DNA of 64,000 bases from Apostichopus japonicus (GCF_037975245.1 NC_092577.1:4868001-4932000); one strand, 5' to 3'; numbered from the stretch's first letter, positions 49,701 through 55,702 are shown. The notes: generated by a model not told the origin, from the letters alone. Translations and numbers: made by a program.

Positions 49701-52700
49701 AATTTTGAAATCTTCAAAGTGTGATATTTCCTTAACAGAGAATGCTATCATGGTAGTTTCTTCACTATTCTGTTTGTATTTTAAAGCTCTTTCATACAAG
49801 CTAGACATGTCAGACACCTTAACCAATCCTTTAACCAAAACATCTGCAATTTGCATGACTTAAATTTTCAATTTGAATTCTAACACAACTGGACGAGACC
49901 AGCCTTTTTGTGGATGATGCAACTGGATGAAGACCGAATCATCTAGCAAATCAATTCTCTCTAAGCCTCCACCATCTGCGATAAGATCTGCACATGAGCA
50001 ACGGTTAACCGGCCAAGCAGAAGTGATATTTCTATGTTATTATTAAACAGAACTTCCTGTCGGCTGATTAATTCCACTGGAGTCAATGCCATAGACCATC
50101 TGGGCTAATTTCGCTATATTATATTATTATATTTTATTATTATTGTCTTATTTCACAGAGTAGATTCCTTGCTACCATTTCTCATGGCGTGACGGTTAAC
50201 TTAAATCCCAGACAGGAATATATTGGATCGAAACAGGTTTAATTGTACATTTTATCAACAACATTTTTCTCTCTTTTTCCCATCCTTTATGTATATACCC
50301 TGTACACACAGGTTTTTCTTGCACAAGGTAAAGCAATTTGTTACCTGTAACGGCTTATTTATTCACACAGATTTTAGCAGCCTAAAATCTGCTTTTAAAA
50401 TGGTTTCAGGAGTATCCCAACCTCCACACTTTTCTCAGACATTGCAGAACGACAATTTGAACATCACAATGAGCTAAAAAATTATAGCATAAGACTTTCT
50501 AAAGACAAAGAGGAAAGCTAAAACAAAGAATGAGAGAGAGACAATTAGAACAACAATGACATCTGTACCTCTGTTGCAAGGTTCACCGGTAGAGTGTCTA
50601 CAATGAGTTTTCCACTCTTGACGTCATACTTCACCGCACAGTGTTTGACTGCTCTGTTCTCCTTGAGTTTAAGCATTCTAACATACAAATGTGCATCAAA
50701 ACAGGAAATTAAGAGGACGATGATGTCACAGAGGAAGAGGTGAATGCCAGTCTTAAAATGTGACCATTAAACAGGTCCACAGACGTGACAGAGGAACAGG
50801 TGAACGCCACAGTCTTAAAATGTGACCATCAAACAGGTCCACAGACGTTACAGAGAATGGGCGGTACCGCAATGATTGTACAGATTAGCTACGGCGTGTA
50901 CGTGTGCTACAGTAGCTATATATAGCAATGACTGGCCATGTCTATAACATCACTGACGTTGACCATAAAGAATGTGTGCTTCATACACAGCTCTATGTAA
51001 ACGAAACGGAACGTCCTAAATTACACAAGGAAACTGGGCCATTGTCGTCGCGAGATTCTCCTAGACAAAGAACCGATCGTTTATATTCTATAACATCAAA
51101 CCTATAAATAATGTACGACAGTCACTAAACAAAGCACTGAACAGTGTGTGCAAACCTACATTGAATATACATGGAATCATACATATATATACATGCACAC
51201 GTATGAACATTGACCTTCCACTTTTGAATCCTCTTGGAATTTGGATATCTGTCACAAAGAGGGACAAAGTCCTCAGAGTCAAATCAATTTACTGATACCT
51301 TGTCACATGAATGAAAGATATGAAGAGAGAGAGCAACAGTGGTTCGGTGATGGTGGTTAAAATATTCATAAAGAGCTGAACGGCCTGTTTATACGGGGAA
51401 GAGGAACGTAACAGCATTAAAAGAACTCTTCATCTGGAGTATGCCCAATGGCTTAAAGTGACCGAATTACTAAAAAAACTTGGCATATATATATATATAT
51501 CTACTTAAATTGCTACGGTTTTGACACATAATCTTTAGTTTAGGTTTCCAATAACTATGTATGAGGGGAAAAATTTCATTAACTTGCATCTTTTATAGTT
51601 CAGACATATCAATTAGTTGTTCTATAATAAATCTGTTTTTTTTTTCAAATTTCTTACCTGTCCGGGAAATATCATACCGCTCGATAGATGGTTCAGCCTC
51701 ATTAACTGACTTCTGGTAGAATCGAACGCCAGGGCTATAGTTTCCAGTTTATCAGTTGAATTAACCTTAAAACACAAATGGAGAAGACGATGTTTAATAG
51801 TCTCAGAGAGAGTACTCTTAATATACAAGTACTACCACTAACTATCGTCACTTCAAGGGATATATAGGTGGCTGGAATTGATTGACTTTAAATAACAATG
51901 CTGGATATTGTTTGCTTCTGTGGACAAAAAGCATTCTGTATGGTGAAGATATGATTTCTTTTTTTTTAATTTGGTGGGATTTTGTGAATCTTGCATCTGG
52001 CAACAGTACAGTGTATGATGCCATCACTGTAATTTTGTTTTTCCTTTTTTTTTTCATTATCATTTTTTGCTCACTTAATCACAGAGGGAAAGAGTAATTC
52101 TAAAATAGGCTGAATATGCATGAGAATTTTAATACAAAGAGCTTTCATCAACAGGTAAAGTTAATATTGCAAAATGTATCAGATTTCAAGGATTAATCAA
52201 CAAGAAGATTACAATGGGAAAGCGAAACTTTTGGAGAGCATAATTTTGATGTTAAAGACATCATTGACCACCTACCATGATCCACTACAGGAAGGCCCAA
52301 GGGTCTAGCCAGCCAAAAATAGATTACATTTTCTATATAAAGCACATCATCATGAGTGCTGAGATCTGGTTTCTCCTCTGCACTGTAGAACCATTTTCTC
52401 TTCCATACATCAGTGTTACCTTGTCATCCATCTAAACATCCTCCATTAACATGCACTATGATCTATTTCAAATATTAACTTTAATACTGAAATACTGCCC
52501 TCTTTACAGCAAAACCACAGTTACTAAAGGTAGACTAACCAATTAGTCACATGTTTTTCTCCTCTCACTTATTTTAAGGTCAAAGGTCATCAATAATGCC
52601 TCCACGTCACAGATGATTTGGGGACAGAAATAAAATTAATGTCATCTTCAATTCTGTATAAGTGACCATTATTTTTGACTTTCGAGCATAATTTATTGCA

Positions 52701-55700
52701 ACACTGACAACCTTTAAGGCTGCAAACAAAAATGCCTCTATATAGATCAGTGAAAAATAAAAAAATTACAAAGTTAACTTGGGTTTGGATGTTTATGAGT
52801 ACCACTCAGCTTACCTGACTCCTCACAACCTAAGCACTCTTATTAGATGAGTCTATTAAAATGCCTAGAATTGTGTCAAAGGGGTGTCATTGACCGGGAG
52901 TGACCAGCATCGACTTATACGTCAATCAGGACAGACTACAGGTACGTCGATTTGGAGAGGACCGTGAACGAAACGGAAGAACCATGGAGGGTCATGTGAT
53001 TTTCTCAACTGTAGCACTCAAAGGTAGCAAGCTATAATTGCTAGAAGTTTTGAAAAGTACTTTCCTGGAGGTCTTTACTCTCCAAATTGTACTCAGACAT
53101 TTTTAAGGAATACACAAGATGACTGAATGTCCAAGTGAGGAAAATTTCCTCGAAGGTTGTAATACAAACAGTTTAAGAATTGACCAAAGGTGACCATATT
53201 TGAATATCTAGCATACTTGGGGCCAATACAACATACCTTTAACTCTTATAACACTCCATGTAGGTTCAGAATTTTAACAACTAAAGACACAATCGTGTGT
53301 ACAGTAGCTGCTGCAGTCTTAGTGAAACTAAGTGAACAGGTTTCAGTTTCAGGTTTCAGTGATACATGTAACAATTTTTACCATGTAATTTCCGTTTCCA
53401 TAGCTGCTAGTTTCTTTCAAACAATCAAACTGCAGCTGGAACGCACGCTACATATCATGACCAGGGCTCAAAATAATTTTTTGGTGACGAGAGCTCTTTT
53501 CAGCACAAGCAGATATTTTACGAGGGCTGTTTTACTGATGACGGGGGCTCTTTTTGGTGTTGCGAGGGCTGTTTCTCCTGTATACATTGTAGCTACAAAC
53601 TGATTAAATTTTACAACATTTTATCGGTAAAATTAACTACTATAAAAAGTAGAGCTACCATTGACTAAGACTAAAAACAAAGGTAATAAATTTTCAAGGT
53701 GTTACACCAATACATTCTCTTTATTTCAACACCCAAATAATAACGTTTGATAGTGGACTCCTTATTCACCACGTTTCCCCTTCTTCTGCTTCTCTTTCCC
53801 CTTCTGATCCCCCAGACACACCCTTGAAGCCAACCATAAAGTTTTCCATTTCGATCACTGGATCAAGGCTCAGTTTTGTTCTAACACAGTGCCTATGTTA
53901 TGTACTATAAAATAGCCTACTATATATCTTGTTAATTATCGGCTATGCCTTTATTCTGTTAATTTCATCCCTATACAGGGATGAGCCTAGGGTTAAAAAA
54001 AACCACTGAACTTTGTGGGTGATACTATACTAACACAGATGGCGTCAGTCAGCACGCAGCGCGGCATAGTCATAGATGGGGTCCATGGGCCTGCCTTAGG
54101 GCCCATGGTAGGACCATGCCTAGCATGTCGTTTTCATCCTACTTGATTCTTTAAATCATTCATGGCGACCCATAATTAAAAAGTTACGTACTGTTCATAA
54201 AATGTACACAATGATCAGTTTTAATCTCAGTGGAATAATATTCAGCAGCTACAGCACTACACTTCTCCTCAGTTGTCCCTACTCTAATGATACTAAAATA
54301 TTGAAAATCATGGGAAACTTATGAAAATATCGTTGCAATAATGTTGGAAACTTTATGAAAATCCAGAGAAAGTTGCGGTATAGGCTCCAGTTTGCATATG
54401 CTACAGTGTGTTAGGATAATAGTTTCCCGATTTTCCTATTAAAAAGTAGTCGAAAATTTTGCGCCATTTTGTAACAAGACAGACTGCATGGTCGTTACTA
54501 CGATGCAAAACTTTTCCCTCCTGCCTTTTAGGTATATTAGGAAAACATCGCAGGAACTGTCAATATTAGCTCACTCTTTCCACAGTACTCCGTGATACAT
54601 AACACCTAGCTGGGAGAAAAAAAGTACAAATACACGGGTATGCGAAAATAATCACGCGACGAACCGATATTTTTTTAGCTAGTCTGAGCAAACGTTCAAA
54701 CCAAGCTGTTATATTATAACAAAAGGATCGGCAATCAGAGTTTTTTTGCAGTGATTTATTTCACAGTATTGTGTCATCTTTCTAAATGTGCGGCGCCTGT
54801 TGACTGTACTGAGCAGTACATGTGGAGGACGATTTTTGCGGTATTTGCATTTTTATTTCGCCCTCGTGATTTCTTTTCTGGGGCGATTTTTCAACTTCAT
54901 AGGGCGAATCGCCCTTCGCCCCCGTCTATTTTGAGCCCTGATCATGACTATTATGCAATGTATAGTCATAATCAGCAGATGACAGGATTCGCTGTTTCTT
55001 AGCAACACAAGTCTCCTTCCAATTTATGCATGTACGCCGTACGCATATCTATATGACTCTGAAGATGTTCTTATACAGTAGTATCCAGAGTCCATGCAGA
55101 TCAATTTATGCCTTTTTACCAACAAAGAGAAAATAACTCTCAACCATCATCCAAATCAAAGCAATTATTCTCAAATTTACTGTAAATTTCTGCTGTAGAG
55201 GCATTCCTTTACATATACGAATTTCTTATCCCTTCGGACTTACAAGGGTTGAATAATATATCTTAGTAACACCTGGGAACATATCACTTATCGTCCCTTC
55301 AAACTTACAAGGGTTGAGTAATATATCCCAGCAGCACCTGGGAACATATCACATGACCCTACATAGTTGGTACGTTTTCCTATCTTGTAGCGAGACTGCT
55401 GGACAGATGATGTACATTTATATAAATATTTTGATGACGACCAGTTGCTAAGGGTGTACAGTACTAAAAAGCTTACAATCTGCTCCCTCTAGAAACTATG
55501 CAAAATGAGAGTGTTACAGTTATTAAGAGACATGTAAGTGAGAAAGCAAAAAGGCAATTCTGGCTTGGATAAGATATTCTTTGGTTTTCATCAGTAATGG
55601 TCTCTCTACTTACTGTGTATTCCATTGTTCCCTTCGGCTGGCTAAACAAGGCTTTCTTCTTAGCCTCTTTGGGTGTGGCAGTGGACGTCATCACATCAGA

Positions 55701-55702
55701 AT
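19586..55702 (-). CDS. OXR1/NCOA7 orthologue (LysM-GRAM-TLDc), 12 exons, 5' incomplete
   Basis: Oxidation resistance 1 / nuclear receptor coactivator 7 family protein. Family members protect against oxidative stress, and the TLDc domain is known to interact with the V-ATPase. Twelve exons with GT/AG borders were placed (listed separately). Coding lengths sum to 2825 nt, and the phases agree at all eleven junctions, giving 940 residues to TGA at 19586-19588. Order: LysM about residues 26-68, GRAM-like about 180-258, a long acidic disordered region about 260-620, a linker, then the TLDc domain about 770-940. The N-terminus enters in phase 1, so at least one upstream coding exon lies right of 55702. 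Vertebrates have two co-orthologues; which name applies here cannot be decided. Confidence 0.93.
19786..19949. mobile_element. 164-bp foldback element (MITE-like) in intron 11
   Basis: The two halves are near-perfect inverted repeats: ACAAATAATGAATGGTT at the outer left pairs with the outer right, and GTTCCATTCAAC pairs with GTTGAATGGAAC around a 13-nt loop. It sits about 60 bp upstream of the exon-12 acceptor. A transcript of intron 11 would form a long hairpin. Confidence 0.85.
20807..20991 (-). CDS. OXR1/NCOA7 exon 11, TLDc core
   Basis: The acceptor is CTGATCCAG at 20992-21000 and the donor is GA|GTAAGT at 20801-20806. It encodes residues 834-894: LFGALVSCPLKESE, YYGTGESFLFQF, VCYRWTGENMYFIKGDKDS and ISIGGG. 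FG-A, the GTGE-FLF motif and GG(G/E) are classic TLDc signatures. Phase 0 in, phase 2 out, matching exons 10 and 12. Confidence 0.95.
21121..21195. repeat. Short tandem GACAGACACGGGACA repeat
   Basis: A 12-13-bp unit (CACGGGACAGA) is repeated about four times within intron 10, then decays into ACACTGGACACACACTGG. Confidence 0.6.
21719..22300. repeat. Two local tandem repeats in intron 10
   Basis: At 21719-21803 an ~18-bp unit (GCTTGAATGAGCTGRAA) repeats about four to five times. At about 21860-22300 a degenerate unit of about 100 bp repeats about four times, each with CTTCAAGCTGAATGAAACCA, CAAGGAGAGCTTRGAAGATA and CAAAGGTGTAT blocks. The array ends about 65 bp short of the exon-10 donor. Confidence 0.65.
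22366..22518 (-). CDS. OXR1/NCOA7 exon 10, TLDc N-terminal part
   Basis: The acceptor is CTTTCCAG at 22519-22526 and the donor is AAC|GTAAGT at 22360-22365. It encodes 51 residues (783-833), phase 0 both ends: LRKELPPRTEGYNWAMIYN, SDGFSLQSLYRTM and PVLLLLEDS. The LP-R-(x)GY-W-x-YxxxxxGxSLxxLYRxM pattern is the start of the TLDc fold. Confidence 0.95.
22555..23095. repeat. 20-bp minisatellite, about 27 copies, in intron 9
   Basis: Unit TACTCATACTCATGCTGTTG with scattered variants (GCCGTGG, ACTCGTACTC). It begins only about 30 bp upstream of the exon-10 acceptor. Because 20 is not a multiple of 3 and the unit has no stop, all three + strand frames stay open and give the same repeated peptide; those ORFs are not genes. 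Confidence 0.92.
23300..24957 (-). mobile_element. 5'-truncated RLE-type LINE (R2/R4/NeSL-like group) in intron 9
   Basis: Non-LTR retrotransposon 3' part in the same orientation as the host gene. It contains one 478-codon ORF (next entry) that begins inside the region after the reverse transcriptase, so the RT core is missing. After the stop at 23521 a 3' region of about 200 bp extends to about 23300 and contains a weak tRNA-like GTTCATTGGTAGAACACC. The target duplication was not resolved. Confidence 0.8.
23521..24957 (-). CDS. LINE C-terminal ORF: zinc knuckle plus restriction-like endonuclease
   Basis: 478 codons without a stop. Residues about 1-90 resemble the post-RT linker of RLE LINEs (WEFTIYNFPITYI, TTSALYRSRKHYGLQLKKL). 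A CCHC zinc-knuckle lies at about residue 227 (CQLCHHRHCTLFHILNGC, spacing C-2-C-8-H-4-C). A PD-(D/E)XK-type endonuclease follows near residue 347 (KRPDITIF ... IIIELTVPMEEN, then ARKKCKYQDL). This order is characteristic of LINEs that cut target DNA with a restriction-like endonuclease. The lack of stops over 1.4 kb suggests recent insertion or selection. The M at 24957 is not necessarily a natural start. Confidence 0.8.
   Translation of the reverse strand: MSIPKMTWEFTIYNFPITYITSLEAICTKYLKQWARISRCTTTSALYRSRKHYGLQLKKLTTSVKCMQVTKYHLNKHSRDGSTQTLYRKCMESKKSKARWNGMKELEQKECHLILNEMARGQTNRAGLGYKRNQKLIRDMSHQEHRKCLTGLVKDVDEEDMLVYLYGCAKQGQWLKWESAMQVDTSWKKLLYIWTPELLSFHINAIHDQLPSPTNLKLWGKTNLGLCQLCHHRHCTLFHILNGCSYSLQSGRYNWRHDQTLRAIASGLALYIVEANQKKFNTSETLDFISTIAFRSADGTTYRNPVLPLPKTEPTNILKKASDWIFLMDEEHKQIVFPPEITETAKRPDITIFSKKTKNVIIIELTVPMEENLANAYARKKCKYQDLVADCESRGWSTYYFSIEVGSRGFCNTSVNKCLASLGIPKGKKKAITDTAANITLRASYIICLCRNSKAFTQMELQTTPAICSEGSGMVERS
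25336..25455 (-). CDS. OXR1/NCOA7 exon 9
   Basis: The acceptor is TTGCAG just above 25455 and the donor is AAG|GTATAA below 25336. It encodes 40 residues, phase 0 both ends (743-782): IVSKEEANRRRMTLLE and LLGESRLLDATHISK. The EWEIV-(x)-RRR junction and the SxLL(D/E)..hI(S/L)K stretch correspond to the entry into the TLDc domain in family members. Confidence 0.94.
25688..26043. mobile_element. 356-bp piggyBac-like MITE (family D), copy 1, TTAA-flanked
   Basis: TTAA lies on both sides (25684-25687 and 26044-26047). The ends share inverted TGAAGACTCG (left AGGGTGTGAAGACTCG; right, reverse-complemented, AGACGTTGAAGACTCG). The body matches 63585-63947 closely (TGCCGGTAATCTGACCTAGT; CGTCGGTAATTAGACACYAG). 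TTAA duplication is typical of piggyBac-type insertion. There is no coding capacity. Located in intron 8. Confidence 0.78.
26700..26859 (-). CDS. OXR1/NCOA7 exon 8
   Basis: The acceptor is TTATCTCAG above 26859 (phase 2 in) and the donor is GAG|GTAATT below 26700 (phase 0 out). It encodes residues 690-742, including ADNLYNFFLQWSPEKYG and the acidic VEVVEDFF ... KDWE. The (D)xLYxFF(V/L)QWSPE motif is diagnostic for OXR1/NCOA7 outside the TLDc domain. Confidence 0.95.
27264..27945. repeat. ~55-bp minisatellite in intron 7, abutting the exon-7 donor
   Basis: Units built from GTAACATAACAAACCAAGAC, AAAATGTAACCTAACATAAC and ACACCTTAATGTAAG, with length variants from about 35 to 60 bp. The array ends about 10 bp from the exon-7 donor. 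The cysteine/tyrosine/valine-rich minus-strand ORFs across it are artefacts. Confidence 0.9.
27959..28166 (-). CDS. OXR1/NCOA7 exon 7
   Basis: The acceptor is GCGTGAAG above 28166 and the donor is TAA|GTGAGT below 27959. Phase 1 in and phase 2 out, consistent with exons 6 and 8. It encodes residues 621-688: YEDPPLYLCLKVYRPMQKTF, a short acidic run (EEGEEEEENN), then LPEYWFAIPRD. DPPLYLC-KV-xPM and PEYWFA(I/V)P are strongly conserved in the family. A second AG two bases downstream would break the frame. Confidence 0.93.
28228..28989. other. Intron 6, 3' part: no feature recognised
   Basis: AT-rich intronic sequence with a G homopolymer at 28238-28248. The short + strand ORF at 28372-28593 has no support. 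Confidence 0.4.
28990..29187 (-). mobile_element. tRNA-derived SINE (family B), copy 2
   Basis: Minus-strand partner of the element at 10366-10555: same leader (TTACCGGTTTCGAACC), A box TAGTCTAGTGGTTAGGG, a perfect B box GGTTCGAATCC, and the CTGGAAGTTTTTTCACTGTT tail. The better B box makes this the less decayed copy. Lies in intron 6 in gene orientation. Confidence 0.78.
29188..30984. other. Intron 6 sequence, no gene seen
   Basis: Contains (CT)n at 29657-29675, a (GT)n-like run at about 30125-30150 and a short (TACA)n at 29391-29404. No exon or dispersed repeat was recognised. Confidence 0.4.
30985..31254 (-). mobile_element. tRNA-Ser-derived SINE (family E), copy 1
   Basis: Read on the minus strand from 31254: GCTGTGGCCGAGTGGATAAA (A box), an anticodon-like TTTGAAG loop resembling tRNA-Ser(TGA), a variable-arm region, and GGTTCGATACC (B box), then GCTGGGTCATATTAAGGTGG and a ~170-bp body ending in a CCCACAAATGTGG-type inverted pair. 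The tRNA head matches 57267-57378. Confidence 0.75.
31561..31722. mobile_element. ~162-bp MITE (family C), copy 2
   Basis: Inverted ends AGGGATGAG / CTCATGCCT. The perfect palindrome TTCCGCGAATTCGCGGAA is at 31692-31709. The flanks TATATATC / TATATATG could be a 7-8-bp target duplication. It matches the copy at 17540 from end to end and the split copy at 53977. Confidence 0.78.
31865..32158. repeat. Palindromic element with a partial tandem copy
   Basis: The left arm starts CTTGAATCTCGGCTGACGG and pairs with a right arm ending CATCAGTCGAGATTCAAG near 32028. The inner arms TAGAACCATKCAACTTAACAG and its complement close on a short loop. A second inner palindrome follows at 32040-32158. It resembles a foldback MITE that has undergone a partial internal duplication. 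Confidence 0.75.
32159..35090. other. Intron 6, 5' part: simple-sequence patches only
   Basis: G/A-rich patch at 32194-32250, G runs at 32671-32712, C/T-rich patches at 33465-33515, 33688-33735 and 33855-33930, an A-rich run at 33227-33255 and a G run at 34575-34592. No exon was recognised, although an intron of this length directly upstream of the TLDc-half exons is a plausible place for an alternative promoter. Confidence 0.4.
35091..36175 (-). CDS. OXR1/NCOA7 exon 6, large acidic/serine-rich exon
   Basis: 1085 nt. The acceptor is GCCCTCTCAG above 36175 (phase 2 in) and the donor is GAAG|GTGAGT below 35091 (phase 1 out). It encodes residues 259-619, beginning SSSSTCPVYIPGEQKNG and ending GVKLVYTTEDFE. 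It is dominated by Glu, Asp, Ser, Asn and Gln, with runs such as ETEEEDEEEHEEGE, and is predicted disordered. A more hydrophobic island (NFSSGLFVTDKRK) lies about two-thirds through. Vertebrate relatives also have a long acidic linker between GRAM and TLDc, but its sequence is not conserved. GC is far above the introns. ORFs on the + strand here are shadows. Confidence 0.93.
36484..37333. repeat. 92-bp tandem array, about 9 copies, in intron 5
   Basis: Units start AGAGTGGTATTAGCATTAGA at 36484, 36576, 36668, 36760 and so on to 37313, with period 92 (once 93). Copies differ by only a few substitutions (CAGATAAAGG/CAGATGAAGG/CAGAAAAAGG; GAGGGGACAG/GGGAGGACAG). The alternation of variants suggests some expansion in multi-unit blocks. 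Confidence 0.95.
37690..38240 (+). pseudogene. 3' tail of a CR1/L2-like LINE
   Basis: From 37703 the + strand reads YLRNRAARLVLG, FDELRWLNVRQRALFF and CVHGLAPDYLT before a stop at 37895. These are the conserved end-of-RT positions of CR1/L2/Jockey-type LINEs. A ~330-bp tail follows with GGGCTCCTCTGGAAAGCAAT and CTACCCTCATTAAAGATGAC, typical of such 3' UTRs, ending in an A-rich microsatellite. It is 5'-truncated, carries stops, and lies antisense in intron 5. Confidence 0.75.
38283..38464 (-). CDS. OXR1/NCOA7 exon 5, GRAM-like domain
   Basis: The acceptor is CTCGTCAG above 38464 (phase 0) and the donor is CTGG|GTAAGG below 38283 (phase 2). It encodes residues 198-257: GVVSGTMLVTPNAIMFDPN, SDPLVIDRGVGSYGVI and VGASMYHDIS. 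The VSG-(x)-L(L)VTPN-IMFDP...DPLV pattern is the conserved PH-GRAM-like core of the family. Confidence 0.96.
39315..39599 (-). CDS. OXR1/NCOA7 exon 4
   Basis: The acceptor is CTGTTTCAG above 39599 and the donor is GAG|GTGAGA below 39315, phase 0 at both ends. It encodes 95 residues (103-197): DIPAISVSPKVPDVPVVKP, a basic stretch (RPKKNRLFMRSKSK, RERRQKYRKKHVKK) that could act as a nuclear localisation signal, PIPGRVIRQ, and FLKLDVKYITDGE leading into the GRAM-like domain. The overlapping + strand ORF 38923-39396 is a shadow. Confidence 0.94.
40679..40789 (-). CDS. OXR1/NCOA7 exon 3, end of LysM
   Basis: The acceptor is CGTATCACAG above 40789 and the donor is GTA|GTGAGT below 40679, phase 0 both ends. 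It encodes 37 residues (66-102): KLYVPDPNSTEPVVLSPTS, then a Ser-rich linker. PGQ|KLYVPDP across the junction reproduces the GQ-LYVPDP end of the family LysM domain. Confidence 0.93.
40790..42094. other. Intron 2, 3' part: no gene confirmed
   Basis: AT-rich intronic sequence. A + strand ORF of 123 codons at 41657-42028 has no recognisable domain, runs antisense in the intron, and is not annotated as a gene. Confidence 0.4.
42103..42494. mobile_element. 392-bp hAT-like MITE with exact 8-bp target duplication
   Basis: The left end is CAGTGGCGGAGCTAGGGG; the right end, reverse-complemented, is CAGTTGCGGAGCGTCC. ACTAGAAG occurs on both sides (42095-42102 and 42495-42502). The internal ACTATCTAAGCGGAGCGCCA ... 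GATCGCCGGAAATG module is the same as in the elements at 2621 and 13911, so this copy defines the family ends and supports hAT affiliation. Confidence 0.88.
42495..43299. other. Intron 2 sequence, no gene seen
   Basis: Contains CAGTA repeats at 42863-42885 and a C homopolymer at 43009-43021. No exon was recognised. Confidence 0.4.
43300..43793. repeat. 41-bp tandem array, about 12 copies, in intron 2
   Basis: Unit GCCTTAGCAATGATTTACTC + TAAAAGATTCAACCAATARTA. Copies near both ends have drifted most, and one copy has an extra TAG triplet near 43677. The array is followed by an AT-rich stretch with an A homopolymer at 43889. Confidence 0.93.
43794..47171. other. Intron 2 sequence with TATG/TGTA microsatellite
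   Basis: A degenerate TGTATGTATG/TGTGCATACA microsatellite lies at about 45735-45870, and a G run at 45648-45661. The rest is AT-rich without a supported exon. ORFs over the microsatellite (Tyr/His/Thr-rich) are artefacts. Confidence 0.4.
47172..47228 (-). CDS. Possible 57-bp cassette exon in OXR1 intron 2
   Basis: Bounded by a TCCCATAG acceptor and a good CAG|GTAAGT donor, phase 0 both ends. It encodes 19 residues: ISTNEIVYTVDQLGIAGKQ. The phase would let it be inserted before exon 3 without frame change. Short open stretches with splice-like ends occur by chance, so support is weak. Confidence 0.22.
47514..47935. repeat. ~58-bp tandem array, about 7 copies, in intron 2
   Basis: Units of CTGTCTGCCACAGTACTTAC, AGTAACTAACTACAGTGAAG and ATCTGACAGACAGTCAAG, with a few deletions. 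It starts about 285 bp from the candidate 57-bp exon. Confidence 0.9.
47936..49235. other. Intron 2 sequence; short GC-richer patch at 48030-48420
   Basis: The patch has an (ATT)n run at 48088-48101 and, on the minus strand, an 18-codon open stretch (SDPLRYVCAQENLDRRAE) before a possible GAG|GTGATG donor, but no acceptor. It may be an unrecognised exon, a promoter-like island or chance. Nothing else was seen. Confidence 0.3.
49236..49858. mobile_element. ~620-bp foldback element with ~210-bp inverted arms
   Basis: The left arm at about 49236-49445 and the reverse complement of about 49640-49858 share long matching blocks: GGATTRGTTMAGGTGTC, AATAGTGAAGAAAYTA, TGTAGAAA, and TGACATCATATCCTCACATTCC versus TGATGTCACATCCTCACTTCC. 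The arms are diverged (perhaps 70-80% identical). The spacer is AT-rich. It lies in intron 2 and would form a long imperfect RNA hairpin when transcribed. Confidence 0.7.
50577..50685 (-). CDS. Possible extra coding exon between OXR1 exons 2 and 3
   Basis: A donor GAG|GTACAG lies below 50577. A possible acceptor (TGTATGTTAG) gives about 36 codons with protein-like composition, including KLKENRAVKHCAVKYDVKSG and TLPVNLATE. The open frame also continues upstream of that acceptor. Entry would be phase 2, which does not fit exon 2 (phase 0), while exit phase 0 fits exon 3. It could be an alternative first exon, part of another gene, or chance. Not included in the main model. The left coordinate is accurate; the right one is approximate. 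Confidence 0.3.
50715..50860. repeat. ~70-bp tandem duplication
   Basis: Two copies of GTSACAGAGGAASAGGTGAA followed by GCCAGTCTTAAAATGTGACC and ATYAAACAGGTCCACAGACG, directly upstream (in gene sense) of the possible extra exon. Confidence 0.75.
51658..51765 (-). CDS. OXR1/NCOA7 exon 2, LysM core
   Basis: The acceptor is TGTTTTAAG above 51765 and the donor is CAG|GTAAGA below 51658, phase 0 both ends. It encodes 36 residues (30-65): VNSTDKLETIALAFDSTRS and LMRLNHLSSGMIFPGQ. This is the LysM pattern (xD-L-xIA-xF-t-xxLxxLN-L-s-xI-PGQ) found at the N-terminal end of OXR1 and NCOA7. Confidence 0.95.
51766..53453. other. Intron 1, 3' part: no gene seen
   Basis: AT-rich intronic DNA with T homopolymers at about 51960 and 52043. 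No dispersed element or exon was recognised. Confidence 0.4.
53462..54940. mobile_element. 1479-bp hAT-like element with exact 8-bp target duplication
   Basis: Ends CAGGGCTCAAAATA (left) and, reverse-complemented, CAGGGCTCAAAATAGACGGG (right). ATCATGAC lies on both sides (53454-53461 and 54941-54948). Sub-terminal GGGGCTCTTTTTGG-like and GGGCGATT/CGCCC blocks occur near the ends. No intact transposase was seen, so it is non-autonomous. Parts of MITE family C lie inside it, showing nested insertion. It lies in intron 1. Confidence 0.88.
53977..54431. mobile_element. MITE family C, copy 3, split or rearranged
   Basis: The left part AGGGATGAGCCTAGGGTTAA ... CACTGAACTTTG (53977-54017) and the middle part GCGGTATAGGCTCCAGTTTG ... 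TTAGGATAATAGTTT (54374-54425) match family C but are separated by about 355 bp of unrelated DNA. The right end with the 18-bp palindrome is missing. Confidence 0.6.
55235..55360. repeat. ~66-bp tandem duplication in intron 1
   Basis: Two copies of CCCTTCRRACTTACAAGGGT, TGARTAATATATCYYAG and CACCTGGGAACATATCAC, the second slightly diverged. Confidence 0.8.
55614..55702 (-). CDS. OXR1/NCOA7 exon 1 of this model, start of LysM (not the true first exon)
   Basis: The acceptor is TTTTCTCTCCAG above 55702 (phase 1 in) and the donor is ACA|GTAAGT below 55614 (phase 0 out). It encodes 29 complete codons: SDVMTSTATPKEAKKKALF and QPKGTMEYT. MEYT|V across the junction is the start of the LysM domain. 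Because the exon is entered in phase 1, at least one coding exon must lie upstream (right), but none could be identified. Confidence 0.88.
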
